The translations under genes and the position numbers were made by a program. 64,000 nt of DNA, from the NCBI GenBank assembly GCA_010645155.1, contig CM021319.1, positions 7,148,111 to 7,212,110 on the forward strand, given 5' to 3'. Under the pieces are notes generated by a model that worked only from the letters and a program-made list of their open reading frames with translations, was not told the origin of the DNA and made no database searches. This document shows positions 31,097-43,004 of the stretch, in pieces. This DNA comes from Tigriopus japonicus. Its lineage: Eukaryota > Arthropoda > Copepoda > Harpacticoida > Harpacticidae. Position 1 is the stretch's first letter, and every line of letters starts with the position of its first letter.

Positions 31097-31405
31097 ATCA
31101 AGTTTCTACTGTTCCCATTGAGTCCGTCTTGGAATATGGATGCGAGGGTGGCCAGGTGTTTAGTCACAACTGGATGATCAAGCCCATTGTCCAGACCAAT
31201 TGTAAAAAGGATGGGTCATTCTATGAACCCACTCCTTGGCCTCAATGCGTATTTCGTGAGCCACTTGTTGAAACGAAGACACCTGTTTCATAATGTGTTA
31301 TTCTAAAAACTGTCGTTTTTACAGCTACAACAACGGAACCCCCCACTACCACTTCTTGCCCTAATGGTACCAATTGCACCGCATTTGGTGGGAATAATGG
31401 TTTGG
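31097..31405 (+). CDS. Two further exons: sushi half and Thr-rich linker
   Basis: Exon 31097-31255 (acceptor cttttcag, donor gtgagc) encodes a sushi C-terminal half (LEYGCEGGQVF, QTNCKKDGSFYE, PWPQC). Exon 31325-31405 encodes PTTTEPPTTTSCPNGTNC and ends at a gtaagt donor; both are phase 1. They are either alternative downstream exons of the lectin gene, if the galectin stop is skipped, or a neighbouring related gene whose other exons are not visible. The exon supplying the first half of the sushi domain was not found. Confidence 0.55.
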
Positions 31406-32980
31406 GTAAGTAGGATATGAACCATTGTCACAATCTGGAAGCCTTTCAAGCATTGAATAAATTGACGTTTACACAAATACCCTTCCTATTTCTATTGTTT
31501 CATTTAAATTCTTATGACGGTTCCCGATTTGATATGTTATAATTCAACTCATACATTAGAGTCGACGGAAAAGATCATCGATATTGTATTCTTTTACCCT
31601 CTACGCGAACATTCGTTCTAGATTAAAGAGTCTGGAAATTTATACATAATAGAAAGGCCCCTGCCAGGGACGTTCCTGCCTTTGCATATCAATGCCTGAG
31701 AAAGGCAGATCCTGACCAAGAGAGGAGGAAGTCTAATACTTGGGAATATTAAATAAACAACATTGCCAAGTTTAGCGCAGTCACATCCCACGAACTTTAT
31801 CTTGAGTTACTTTAGGTTTCTTGATTTTGAAAGTAAATCAAATTGTTTCGGATCATTGTTTAAGAGAGAATAAGTGGCTTTAATATTCAAAAGCATTTTT
31901 AAATTTTATAAATTTTGATAACTTTGACTTTTTGGCGTTTTTCGAAATTTTTTCAGGGCCCCCTGGAAGATCCCAGGGCCCCTTTGGATTTTGGAGTTTT
32001 TCAGCAAATATATTGTACTGGGCTTGGAATCATACTTTTTTTGACTTGCTAACTGATTTCCGCTTTCGCCCAACGAGCAACGTTTTTGTGCTAGTCTGAA
32101 GTTAAAATTGAACTCGAAAACCCCGATCAAAAGCAGCTGACTTTTACAACACAGACCGTCTTGAAAAACAGGAAAAAACCAACAGGGCAATCGTGAAGGC
32201 CAAAAAGAGCAACTGCGGGCATTCTTGAAGGTCGAAAAAGCGTATTGGGCAATCATGAAGGACGTGAAAAAGTCATCGAGATGTATTAAATACTAGAGGG
32301 GGTGTAATTGTAAAAACGTGTCACCAGTCGCCAATTGCTGAGTGGACAAAAGTGGGAATATTTGAAATGTGTGACCAGGCAAATGGCAATGATGGATCAA
32401 ATGTGGAATTAAGTAATGTTTTTGGGTCATTTTTTTGCTGTTGCTAGTGGATATTTTCTTGAAAGATCCAAAGACGTCACAAGGTGACCATGCCTTGGAT
32501 TTGAATTCTACAACTAGGAACTTTTCTTCCAATACATGAAATAAGTCACTGATAGGAAGAACCATAGACGTCTCTAGATGTGGACAGCCAACGGCAGATG
32601 ATTTTTTCTTTGTTGTGACCAAGATTAGGCCATTGATTAGGCATAATACAAGAGAGGTTGTTGCATTAGAAAAGTCCTTCCAAAAACTCATAATAGGGCC
32701 CAATTTGGCTTTGACATGTGGAAAGAAAAATAAAGCCTCAACAGAGATAAAACCAATACAAAAGAACACATTGTTTCAGAGAGATATTCTTTTGCAAAGA
32801 CCTTTCCCATCATAAATATAAACTTTTCATGTGTGTGAGTTCACAGTCAAGTCAAAGGTATCATGTGACACAATGATGTGGTTCTTTTTGTCGCCCCAAG
32901 AATGATCAACAAACAAGCACATTTATGGATGAATTTATTTATAATTCTTTCAACTAATTCGGCTCATTTCCCCTTTTCAA
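31406..32980. other. Gene-free stretch before the transposase
   Basis: Several open frames on both strands lack motifs. Part of this is probably the 3' end of the P-like transposon, but I could not find its terminal repeat. Confidence 0.35.
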
Positions 32981-35900
32981 TTAACCCACTGTTGACTGTA
33001 GTTTAGCGATCTTCTTCTCATTGGATTTTTTTCTACTCTTCATTGCGTGAATTTTGGAGTTTTCGTCATTACACATGTTCTTAGAGAAGAAATTAAACAT
33101 CCTTTTTGCAACATTCTTCCCGTTTTCAAGAAAAAGATGTTTTTTGGAGCACTCTACATGGAAGGCATTCCAAATGTTGTCTCTTGAAGCCAACTTTTTC
33201 ATGACACACGATGCAAATACATCTCTTGGACTTTTCGAGGCCAGTAACCGATCTTTTGCGGCTGACATTTGGGTCAAAACATGATAAATGTTCCAAACTT
33301 CCAAGCAGAATGTGAACAAAATGTCACTTGGATAAGTGAGTCCTCCCCTAGTGACTTGCTCTAAAAATGCTGCTTGCAACATGGCATCTTCTTGGCTCCC
33401 TGCCTTCTCAAATTCAACGTTGAGCTCTTTTCCTTTGGAAAAGAGTTTCTTGCACTCGTCACACTTGGTTTGTTGGGATATTGATTTCGCAAGATATCCA
33501 GAGATGTAAAAGATGATATTTTGGTCTTCAATTCTTGAGCAATCAAGGCTGATGTCGGGGAGCAAATCATCAAGTTCATTGGCATCTGCCTCAATTGCCT
33601 CAATTGCTAGGTTTTCAATATCTGCAAAAACGCTTTTTAAATCGGCTATTGAGCATTGTGAATGTTTGACCAAAGATATTATCTTAATCGATTTTTCAGC
33701 CTCTAGTATTTGCCGAAGTGAAATGAAGTAATTTCCCCCAGCCAGTTGCCTAATCCAACCAAACCTTCCTTCAATCACATCAGATTGCAACTGACCCAGC
33801 AACACAAAAGTGAACTTTTCAACACCGATCAAATGTTGTGATGCTTCAATCAACACCCTCGTAGTTTGTCTGATGGCCAAAAATGTCTCTTTTGTAAGGC
33901 CAGATTTCCATTTGCTGGAAGATTCCAAATTTTCCCATTTTTTTAACCACTCTTCGAATTTCTTCAAGAAGCACATATTGTCACAATTTAACCCAACAAT
34001 GGGAACTTTTCGAGCGTCTCGTTTTCTCAAACCATGATTTGGTGTCTTCACATTGGCAATGTTCCACCACTTCCGTATTATTTTCAAGAAGGCCACAGTG
34101 TCTTTCCACAGTGGTTTCTGACCATTTTCAACAAAGAACTCTAATGCACTGATGGTCGAATCATGGAAGACACTATCAGCAAGCATAACGTTAGTCTTTT
34201 CAATCGCTGCTGGATGAATGACTTTGTGACTCAGTTTGAAAGCCATTTTCACAGGCTTTCCATTTTCAAGTTGAAATAGTTCTTCAATGTGGCTGAATGA
34301 TGGCTCCAAATATCCTTCCCCCTCAAACTCAGGACATCTTAGGTTTGTTTTGGCCTCAAAGTTGTTCCTGACATTTTTAAAACAATGAACTGTGTCAAAT
34401 GACAAGAACAGTTTTTCTCCTGGAGCACATGGATGAGGAATTGAAGGTTGGAGAGTTCCTTGACACAGCTCCTGAGTGTAGAATTTCCGGTTTGCCGTTG
34501 CATTGTCGACTGACATAATGATTACTTTACAACCAAGGCTATGAACTGCACTTAGAACTTGGTCAGTGGTCGATTTCATTATTTTTGAATCCAATGAAGT
34601 CATGGGGAAAAGAGCAACTGTTTCACTAAACTTTCCGGCCACGGATTTTATCATGAAGACAAGCACAGTCTTAACATGCCCTTTATCCATTAACCCAAAG
34701 AAATTTCCTCCAACAAACTCGACTCTTTGGGCACAGTAAATTTCATCAATCATCAAAACCATGAGCTTCTCTCGGTCAGAGAGCACTTTTACTCGTTCTT
34801 TGAGATAGAGTAGGTTCTTGTCGTTCAGTCCAATTTCTGTGTTCATTGGTCGAGTGACTTCCTTCAAATAAGACACGCTTGGAAGGCAGAGAATGTCGTC
34901 GGCAATTAAATGACGATATAGAGCTGGTGAGGTGGTGAGCCATAAACAAGCAGAGGCCAAAAGATCTGGAAATATGCATAGATGATGGAAGTTATTTTTA
35001 TGAATAAAACTTTTCATCAGTTCTCAAAGCTCAACGCAAAAAATGTCTACAAAATTAATTTGCAAAAATTTGACAAGAAATTTTGTTTTAGTTACAAGAA
35101 AGGGTTTACCAATGACAGTGTTTAATGATAGTTAGAATTTAGCGAGTAGTTTTCAAAATTGACAAAGAAAATTACCTGCTGAATACCGCCTTTGCTTCTT
35201 TGAGGGAGACAAGCTCAAGTCTAATTGCTCACAGATGAACTGGATTCGTCTTGTCATTGTTTCATCAACTTGCATTTGGGAAACTCTTTTCTTAAAGTGC
35301 TCAACCACACATTTGATAGATTCTGGGTGCTGGTCAAATTCTTCAGAATATGCTTTTAAGGCACTAAGAATATTCCCGACATCGGAGTAACGATGGATTC
35401 GGTCGTCAGAAGTGATGTGAGAAACGATCGCTTTTCTCACGATCATTTCGCTTTTCTTCATGACAAATGAGCCGTCCTCATAAACTGTCAGTTGAAATAG
35501 AACATCAAAACCGCCATCACGGTTATCTTGAAGAAATAGAAATAGGACACAATTGTCCCGACAAATCTCGGAGAGTCCCAACGGAAGAGAAGATCGGTCC
35601 AATCTTTGAACAAGCTCATCGAGTGATGTAAAACGATCAGCATCTAAAAATTGCGAAATGGCCACTTCTTGAGCCTGATTTTGCTTTTGTGTGCGGGAGG
35701 AACTCAATGCTGCCTGACTTCGCAAGGCAGCCACAGGTTTGGAGAGGTAAGACTTTGTGTTAGGAAATTGACTTGGCACCGCTGAGGGCTGAATTCGTCG
35801 TTTCGAGAGGGAGGCAGGTTCATCACCGGGATAGCGCCGCTTCTTCCGACGAGTCTGCTGGTCTTGACTTGCGGTCACAAAATCCTGAGGGAGGAAATGC

Positions 35901-36073
35901 CGGGAACATAGTTTTGAAAAGGGAGAAGGAGCCTAATCTTGTCTTGGAATTGCCCGAATCCATCGGTTCAAAGTCTCAGGGTTGTCGGGGAATTTGTGGA
36001 AAGTCACACTTTTGGGCGTTTGATCACTAGAATACCCGGACTTACAACCCGGTGCACAACATTTAACGCCCAT
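32981..36073 (-). pseudogene. THAP/P-element-type transposase, complete except one in-frame stop
   Basis: Exon 1 is 36073-35176 and exon 2 is 34965-32981, joined in phase 1 (GCAG/GTAATT and TTTCCAG/AT). The total is 961 codons including the stop. The N-terminus is a THAP zinc finger: CCAPGC, VTFHKFP, RWIRAIPR, then LCSRHF completes the C2CH set. Codon 47 is TAG at 35935-35933, between RAIPRQD and APSPFSK inside this finger; the frame on both sides is otherwise open. The body has P-element landmarks: LMVLMIDEIYCAQRVEF (first catalytic Asp), KVIIMSVDNATANRKF, FLSFDTVHCFKNVRNNF (GTP-binding/RNase H region), then a Leu-rich C-terminus with a C..C motif (TKCDECKKL). It is either recently inactivated or a sequencing error. 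Host domestication is also possible. Confidence 0.85.
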
Positions 36074-36353
36074 TCCAAATAAATGGTTCAGACTCTTGCG
36101 TCTCTAGTTCGAAATTTGAGCGGGCAAAATTGACAAGAAATGGCCGACTCAAACACTCATTGACATTGCTCATTGATGTACAGCGTGATGGAAACATACC
36201 GCTAGAAAATGAAGGCGTACAAAATTGGCATTACGATCATAATAGCTGGGTTTCAGTTCTCTCACTTCAATTTGAAATAACTTCAAATTGAAACTGAAAT
36301 AGCTTCGGTACGTATTTGGGTCATCATTTTAGATTTGTTCATGGAGTAAACAG

Positions 36354-36488
36354 GAGCTGGAGACAAGTTCCCACCATGTCCAATTGACTTTCAGTCACAC
36401 TAAGCGAAAACTCTGTGAATCTGCGAACTTTGACGCCTGGATCTCAGGGATGCCAAAATGTTCCCCGAAAAACATCCCAACATCATTC
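36354..36488 (+). pseudogene. Possible stray sushi half-exon
   Basis: The frame reads LTFSHTKRKLCESANFDAWI, then MPKC and a gtaagt donor, which looks like the last part of a sushi domain. No acceptor gives a phase-1 entry without a stop, unlike the lectin exons, so I treat it as a relic or coincidence. Confidence 0.25.
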
Positions 36489-37080
36489 CGTAAGTATGCT
36501 TACATGGATTATAATTTTTATTCTTCAGTGCACTTTCATGAACATAATACTGAGACAGGATATAAATGGCTAATAAAGATCTTTTGATGTTTTAAACCTT
36601 TGACTCCAAAGACTTTTTGAGTACTTTTTTAGCCTCAAGCCATTGCTAAACAAATAATTGTAAGCGATGGGGCATCACCGATATTTTGATTCCTCCAAAA
36701 CAGCACAAAATTTTCCCTCTATGCCAGCTGCTCCTTAGGCAGAATTGGCTTTGGCTCTACTAGCTTGAGGACTAATCTTGGTCACAACAAACCATCGACC
36801 AGCGTCCATGATTTTCAGTGGTTTATGGAAGAACACACGTTTCAGCTTGTGCGTTACATAGGGTTAATCCAATACATATATGGATAAAAACTAACTTATG
36901 GATTCGAGAACGAGTGTCAAACAGTTGGTTGACATGTTTGGTCACAATAACTGTCCGTTCAACAATTGCGAGGGCGACATTTTCCTCACAAATTCAACTT
37001 CATCGCATTCTGCAACCCATGGCAAATCAGTCTGATTAAAGCTTGCACGCTACTATTGACTGGTGTGGCCGCCGAGATTG
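36489..37080. other. Gene-free stretch
   Basis: No exon, RNA or clear repeat seen. Confidence 0.4.
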
Positions 37081-37100
37081 ATTGATTGATTGATTGATTC
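37080..37100. repeat. (ATTG)n microsatellite
   Basis: Five tandem attg units immediately before the mariner-like pseudogene. Confidence 0.85.
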
Positions 37101-37149
37101 TTCAGGGACTAATATATTGTAAGGTTATTACTAATATGATAAAAAGTTT

Positions 37150-37985
37150 TGAGCCCCTGGGTGTTCAAGGGTGTTCAAGGGTGATCAAGGCAAGCTCGTC
37201 AGTGAGCAAACACAGGATGGCCAAGGACCTCAACCTCAGCGAGGGAACCATCAGGAACGCCTGCAAGCATTTGGGAGCCTTCTCCTATGTTACGAGGAGG
37301 CCCTGGTTCCTCTCCCACAGGGCCAAGGGTCAAGAGGGCAGAAAATCATTAACTGGAGAAAGAAGAAACCTGCGTCCACTGTTCCAGTCTTCTCTGAGAA
37401 TAAGAACTGGACAGTGGAACAGTTCAGGACCAGTAGTGATGACTGCTATTTGGCCTACTCTGTTGATGAGGTCCCTCACATTAATGAGACCAAGCACCTG
37501 GCCTCTGCCATGAGGCTCGGGGTTGAGACCAACAATGGCAAGAGGATGCCGCCCTTTTGGTTCCCCAAGGGCCTGAGAGTGGGGTCCATGGAGTTCTTGG
37601 AGAACATGGAGCACACTGTGAAGCCGTGGCTTGACCTCAACTACCCCAATGGAAACTACCTTGGGCAGCAGGACGGGGCTCACGGGCACACAACCAAGGT
37701 TACTCAAAAATAGTGCTCAGACAATCTTACCTATTTCTGGCCCTCCAACTTCTGGCCCCCATCCTCACCTGACTGTTCGCCATTTGATTTCAGGATCTGG
37801 GGCAACGTGGAGAGCAAGGCCTGTGCCGTTCCCCACCCCAGTCTTGACGCCCTAAAGGCCTCTGTCGAGGGGGATTGGTTGCCTTGTCCGAGTACCACGT
37901 GATCAAGGTTTACCGGGCCTTCAGGGCCAGGGTCAAAGCTATGATCGAGGCAGAGGGGAACCATTTTAGAAATTTAGAAGACTAG
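37150..37985 (+). pseudogene. Frameshifted mariner/Tc1-superfamily transposase
   Basis: The N-terminal helix-turn-helix (SVSKHRMAKDLNLSEGTIRN) and the catalytic core are in different frames. The core has FSENKNWTVEQF, YLAYSVDEVPHIN, KRMPPFWFPKGLRVGSMEF, VKPWLDLNYPNGNYLGQQDG, then, after a stop and frame change near 37713, NFWPPSSPDCSPFDFRIWGN. The D..(QQ)D..SPD arrangement is that of a mariner-like DDE/D enzyme. Two stops near the C-terminus confirm decay. GC content is visibly higher than in the surroundings. Terminal repeats were not resolved; ctcacgttgtggttacacactctgtatata near 38090-38117 may be the right end. Confidence 0.8.
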
Positions 37986-38114
37986 TCTGCATATTTTCTT
38001 TAAAAAAGTACCAATGTAAAATTTTAACAATTCTTCTACTCCTTGTTGTTCTTGATGAAATTGATCTACGTATTAGGAGTAAAAAAAGCTCACGTTGTGG
38101 TTACACACTCTGTA

Positions 38115-38405
38115 TATACTAAAATTAAGCATTCATAACCAGAACTACCATCATATTCGCAAAAGTGCAGCTTCTTTTGTTAAATCCATTTGGTGTCAAG
38201 TGTGCCTCCAACACCAACCCATTCAATTGAAATGGGCAAACACGTTATTTGATAGATTGGTGTACACTGGCAAAATAGCCAAATAATGGCTTTGTCATAA
38301 ATATTTAAGAATATATGGCTCCTTTTCCAAATATTTTGGGGTTTTGGAGAAAATATGTATCAAATATTTTTCCACTTTTTAGCAAACATTATTCCGGGCC
38401 CTGCA
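38115..38405. repeat. GGGCCC-ended element family, right-half copy
   Basis: Matches the right half of 53554-54099 and of the 19260-19740 copy: gtcaagtgtgcctccaa, ccaaataatggctttgtca, and the end cattattccgggccct. The left half was replaced by, or lies beyond, the end of the mariner-like pseudogene. Confidence 0.75.
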
Positions 38406-39814
38406 TATGACAATGTGGAAACTTAGAGGCTTGAAATGGCTTCTGAGTGTTTTTGAGCTGAAGAAGCCATATCTTACATAGCAAATGCTTTGGAGACCCA
38501 TGGTGACGTTGAGTATCAATGGTTTATTCTCATGATTAATGCTTAAGCAAAAATCTTAATTAAATTCCTCTAAATTATAGTTCAATAAAATAATTTTAAC
38601 ATTCCTTTTTAATTAATTGCATAGTAGTAAATCATATGAGTGAGTGCTTTGTTTCAAACATGTCTACGAAGGCTATCACACAAATGAGAACAAATTTTAA
38701 CGTCCAAGAGATAGATATACGTATGTTGTCAAAGGATTATTTTAAAGAATTATTGTCAAAATATTGAGTAATTAACAATTTAACACACTTTTCTCCCGGT
38801 TTTGGAACAACTTACATGATGGTAGGATTCTGGTCAGCCATGATCCCAGAGAGTTCACATAGAGCACATCACATATTTCATAGTTTGCAAGAGCTTTGAA
38901 TGAAATTTCACACTAAAATAAGTGAAAATGGTCTTCATTGATGTTTTCACTTTCTAATTGTTGCTATTTCAATGATTTTGTTGCTTTTGACCACAGGAAA
39001 CAAAGAACAAATCCATGAAATGAATTCACCTTCTAATTTGCACCATATGGTATTAATTTAGACAAGCTCAAAATCCAATGGATGAAAAGTACTCAAAAAA
39101 ATATGCAACACCCCAAGGAATAAGCGGCAATTGAAAAATTGCTGATTCATTGCAACTAAACATTACTGATAGGAAACACAAATACAGCAAATAACAAACA
39201 AAGAAAAACAAACGACAGCACCCCAAACAAATAAAAATCACAAATAAAAAAACAAATCGGAAAAAGAAGTCAACAGATGTTGAATGTTTGGGTCTCCCAA
39301 CAAATTAGGACTGCCAAAAGTAACACCCCTTAGGCGAGGAAAAAAGGTCAAACGTAACTTAAGGTCTTGAAAACCCTCTACAGTCAAAACCATGAGCTTC
39401 AGTTATATGAAATATCTCTTTCAAACCAATCAATTCTTTCATGAGCACAAAGAATTGTGGTGAAAATGATCTTCAGGTACTTGCGTTTACAAATCACCAC
39501 AAATCATGACGGCAACACTGTTTTTATTTGGGAATGGTACAATTTACACAAACAAAAAAAATATTCTGAAAATCCAAACAAATATACAAACAAACAAAGA
39601 AATGGCCAATTTGTTTGCATCAGTATCATGTCCAGAAAAACTAAGCCAAACAAGCAAATATTAAACAAGAAATTCCAGATGATGCTTATATATCACCAAA
39701 GAGTAAACAAAAAGAATTGGTTTTAACTTTATGAATAAAGCCCATTGCAACTTGTGTTGAATTTGCACCAAACAGAAGCATGATGCAAAATTCAGAAAAT
39801 GGAAAGATCGTTGA
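38406..39814. other. AT-rich gene-free stretch with aaacaaa-rich tracts
   Basis: 39180-39260 and 39545-39730 are rich in aaacaaa/caaacaaa. An open frame in the latter is low complexity. No gene called. Confidence 0.45.
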
Positions 39815-41965
39815 AATAATAATAATGTTTATTGCGACTCTAGGTCATGTCATGGCGTATTAAAAAAAGGATATATGTATAATAATATGACAATCTAAGA
39901 AAAGACATGTCAAATGTTAAAAATAGTTATGTAAAAATCATGATATCACAGTGAGTTGACTAGAATACGTTCAGTGTACATGGACACGGTGTTCCGAATG
40001 GCTTTTTAGGTTTGAATCAAAATACCCAAAAACACCATGGCACTTTTTGGACCCACAACTCAATGGGAAACAGCTTTACTTTTATTGTATTATACAAGAT
40101 TAGGTCCAGGGAAAAAGTTATATACCTAAAAATCTAATAAATATAACATTTGTTAGCAAACTATTTAATCCATATTTAGAGACCATTTAGTTACCTAATG
40201 AATTCAAATTGAATAAAAATTCATTCAGCAGTAACTGAGTTATTTGACTTTGAATGGTTCATTTTTGACCCCAAAAAGCTGAAAAACGCTTATACAGTTA
40301 TATGAAAAAACAAATTCCCAAATATTTCACATAGTTTTTCAATATTGCAAAAATAAATGATTTTTTTCAGTTTTGGAACTTATGTCAAAATAGCTCAAAA
40401 TATGAAAAAATATCTCTTAAAATGCACTTAAATAAGATTTTTGGAACGTTATTTTCATAACAATTTAGGGTACGCTATGATGTGTGTTGTGCCAAAATTA
40501 CAAATAAAAATGTCTAACAAAGTCATATCCAAAATTACGATTTCTAGAAGGGCCATGTTCAAAATGGACTAAAATCGAAACTTGAAACATTAACCGATTT
40601 TTTCAAAACTTTAAATTATTACCCAACTTTGAGTGTCTTTGATACTGCAAAAGTTTTTTATTGGAAAATGTATTTTAAATACCTTTTAAGTGATATTTTT
40701 TCTTATTTTGAGCTGTTTTGACATAAGTTCCAAAAGTCGAAAAAAATCATTTATTTTTGCAATATTGAAAAACTGTGAAATCTTTGGGAATTTGTTTTTT
40801 CATATAACTGTAGCGTTTTTCAGCTTTTTGGGGTCAAAAATGGACCATTCAAAGTCAAATAACTCAGTTACTGCTGAATGAATTTTTATTCAATTTGAAT
40901 TCATTAGGTAACTAAATGGTCTCTAAATATGGATTAAATAGTTTGCTAACAAATGTTATATTTATTAGATTTTTAGGTATATAACTTTTTCCCTGGACCT
41001 AATCTTGTATAATACAATAAAAGTAAAGTTGTTCCCCATTGAATTGTGGGTCCAAAAAGTCAAAAAGTGCCATGGTGTCTTTGGGTATTTTGATTCAAAC
41101 CTAAAACGCCATTCGGAACACCGTGTGGAAGAAATAAAGCGGGGATTGACAGACAATACAAATGCAGTTGGGTAGAGATAGATGATGAAAATCTTGGTTA
41201 TTGCAGTAGAGAGCATGGGTCAGATTGAACAGATCCTTCGTCAGCTCCCGTCGTTGATGGAGTTGGGCAGGAAGCCGGACCAAGGTGCGTGACCTCCAAT
41301 ATTCCGAAGGGATGTCGGGCCAAGGACAATAAGGTGTTGTCAAGTCCTTGACCTGTAATGACAGCATGTGTCCAGGCATCGCCTCAGGAAAGGTTAGGTT
41401 CCTAACACTGTTGGACACTAACCTTGCCAGCCCGGTGGTAAAGGGCTCGGTTTTGCATATGAAATGCGTCCATGCATTATTGGCATATTGGGGCACGCAG
41501 AGGTATCTTTTGAGGAATCTGGTGTAGGTGGTATCGGCGGATTTAAGGGCGGATTGGGCGGAGTTGAGAAGCCAGAGGTGAAGCCCGTAGAGGAAGATTG
41601 GGGTGATGAAGGTCCGGAAGAGTTGAAGCACTATTGGAAGAGGAAGGTTCTTGATGGGAAGTCTATTGCAGATGTATCCGATCCTGGCCCTGGCCTTGGT
41701 TATTGCGACGTTGAGGTGTTTGGTGAAGGAGAGTTGGGTGGTGAAGGTGAAACCGACATACCAGAAAAACTTGACGATTTCAATCGGACTATTGTTGATG
41801 TGGAAGGAGGTGGGTGGCAGACGACCTTTATGGAAGACCATGCATGGCCTTCGTCTTGACGGTGTTGACTTGAAGGCCCTTCTCTTGGCAATAACCGTGG
41901 AGAGCATTGATTGCATTTTTCAATTCCACGGCTGAATCAGCCAAGAGAACCAGGTCGTCTGCATA
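39815..41965 (-). mobile_element. 5'-truncated LINE (non-LTR retrotransposon), split by a foldback element
   Basis: On the minus strand, the reverse-transcriptase motif QYADDLVLLADSAVELKNAI lies at about 41960-41900. It is followed by LQVNTVKTKAMVFHKG-like sequence in shifted frame, then a long open part (41916-41127) with FKYLGFTF-type and LRTFITPIFLYGLHLW-type landmarks (here VKFFWYVGFTF, LFRTFITPIFLYGLHLW). The sequence then jumps over 39993-41117 and resumes with a 3' tail ending gtcgcaataaacattattattatt at about 39815. The 5' end stops abruptly at the RT active site, as in target-primed integration. Confidence 0.8.
39993..41117. mobile_element. 1.1-kb foldback element with 9-bp target duplication
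   Basis: The two arms of about 460 bp are near-perfect inverted copies, from tccgaatggcttttta...gattcaaaatacccaaa at the left to tttgggtattttgattcaaacctaaaacgccattcgga at the right. They surround a core of about 200 bp centred near 40555. The flanks acacggtgt (39984-39992) and acaccgtgt (41118-41126) form a 9-bp duplication with one mismatch. It is inserted within the coding region of the LINE. The duplication length fits Mutator-like elements. It has no transposase. Confidence 0.85.
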
Positions 41966-42419
41966 TTGTAAATATGTATATTGTAATGTGTATATATGTT
42001 ATTCAAAGTCGGGCATTCCTAATTTCAAAGTTCGGAAGAACCCTCTCAACCTATGTAGCGAAATTTTAGATAAAAGCAACAAAACATACTTTTTTGCAAA
42101 TACAATGTTAAGAATTGCTATTTCATTTTCAATTTGTGCAGAAAGGCATTGTTGCAATCACCAGGCCTAAACCTTCGTTTTAGTTAGCTCGCACGCTCAT
42201 CAGAAACACAGGTCTTCCGAACTTTTTTTCCCGCCAAAAATGATGACGTCATTAGTAATTGCTGGAATGGGTGAAGCAAGATTCCATCTATGTATTTTCC
42301 TGATTGAAGACTAAAATCCTTTGGAGAGCTGAATGTCAAAAGTTCATGAGACGAGTAAAAGGAGTACTGGGACCTCTAAAATCAAGGTGAAGAACAATTA
42401 GTCAATAAATATTAACACA
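41966..42419. other. Gene-free stretch
   Basis: Nothing recognised apart from low-complexity sequence. Confidence 0.4.
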
Positions 42420-42429
42420 AAAAGTTTGA

Positions 42430-42730
42430 CTGAATTCTTTCAAGATGCATGTTCAACAGTTTTACTCGTTAATAAGGAATAAATGACATTGTGTCAAAAT
42501 ATAGCCTCGGCCTTGTGTTGTATTCGTTTATCTCTCTGCTCTCCTTCATACCTCAATATTACGCGTTCCCTGTCTTATATAAACCCTTCATGTCGTTTTT
42601 CTTTTTATCCATTCTCCCTCCGTTATTCTACAAGAATAAACTCGTTCTACCGATCCCGGTCTCCCATGTTTTGTTGTTGGAGTACATAACAGGCCTCATA
42701 CCATTTTTCGCGTCCACTGTACAACAATAA
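42430..42730 (+). repeat. Possible solo LTR
   Basis: The segment has an LTR-like layout: a pyrimidine-rich upstream part, a TATA-like tcttatataaaccc (42574-42587), then an AATAAA (agaataaactcg, 42633-42638) and a T/G-rich stretch (catgttttgttgttggag). No second copy, primer-binding site or target duplication is visible here, so this is tentative. Confidence 0.35.
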
Positions 42731-43004
42731 TGTAGAAATTTGAAAAAAGGCTGCCAAGTGGCAACTTTTCCTCATTTTTGGTTGCCAAAAAGCAACCTTT
42801 GTTTTAAATTTGGCCTCGAGCCCTCCTTGGGACCTGGCAACCCTGCTGGGGAGTGCAATGCTGCAGGAACCACTGGCATCGATGCCATCAAGCCGGTCAG
42901 CTTGTTTTACATCACTACTCGACGGCAAACCGCCGTCTCTCTAACCTTTTTCTGTCAGCTCTTCAGCTAATCACTTTCGCTTCATTTTCGGCTCCAGTTC
43001 CAAC

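Noticed and set aside
32293..32769. 158-codon minus-strand frame left of the P-like transposase
   Set aside because: No transposase motif and composition like noise; may be part of the transposon's non-coding end.
41464..41859. Plus-strand Gly/Glu-rich frame opposite the LINE
   Set aside because: Shadow of the minus-strand reverse-transcriptase coding sequence.
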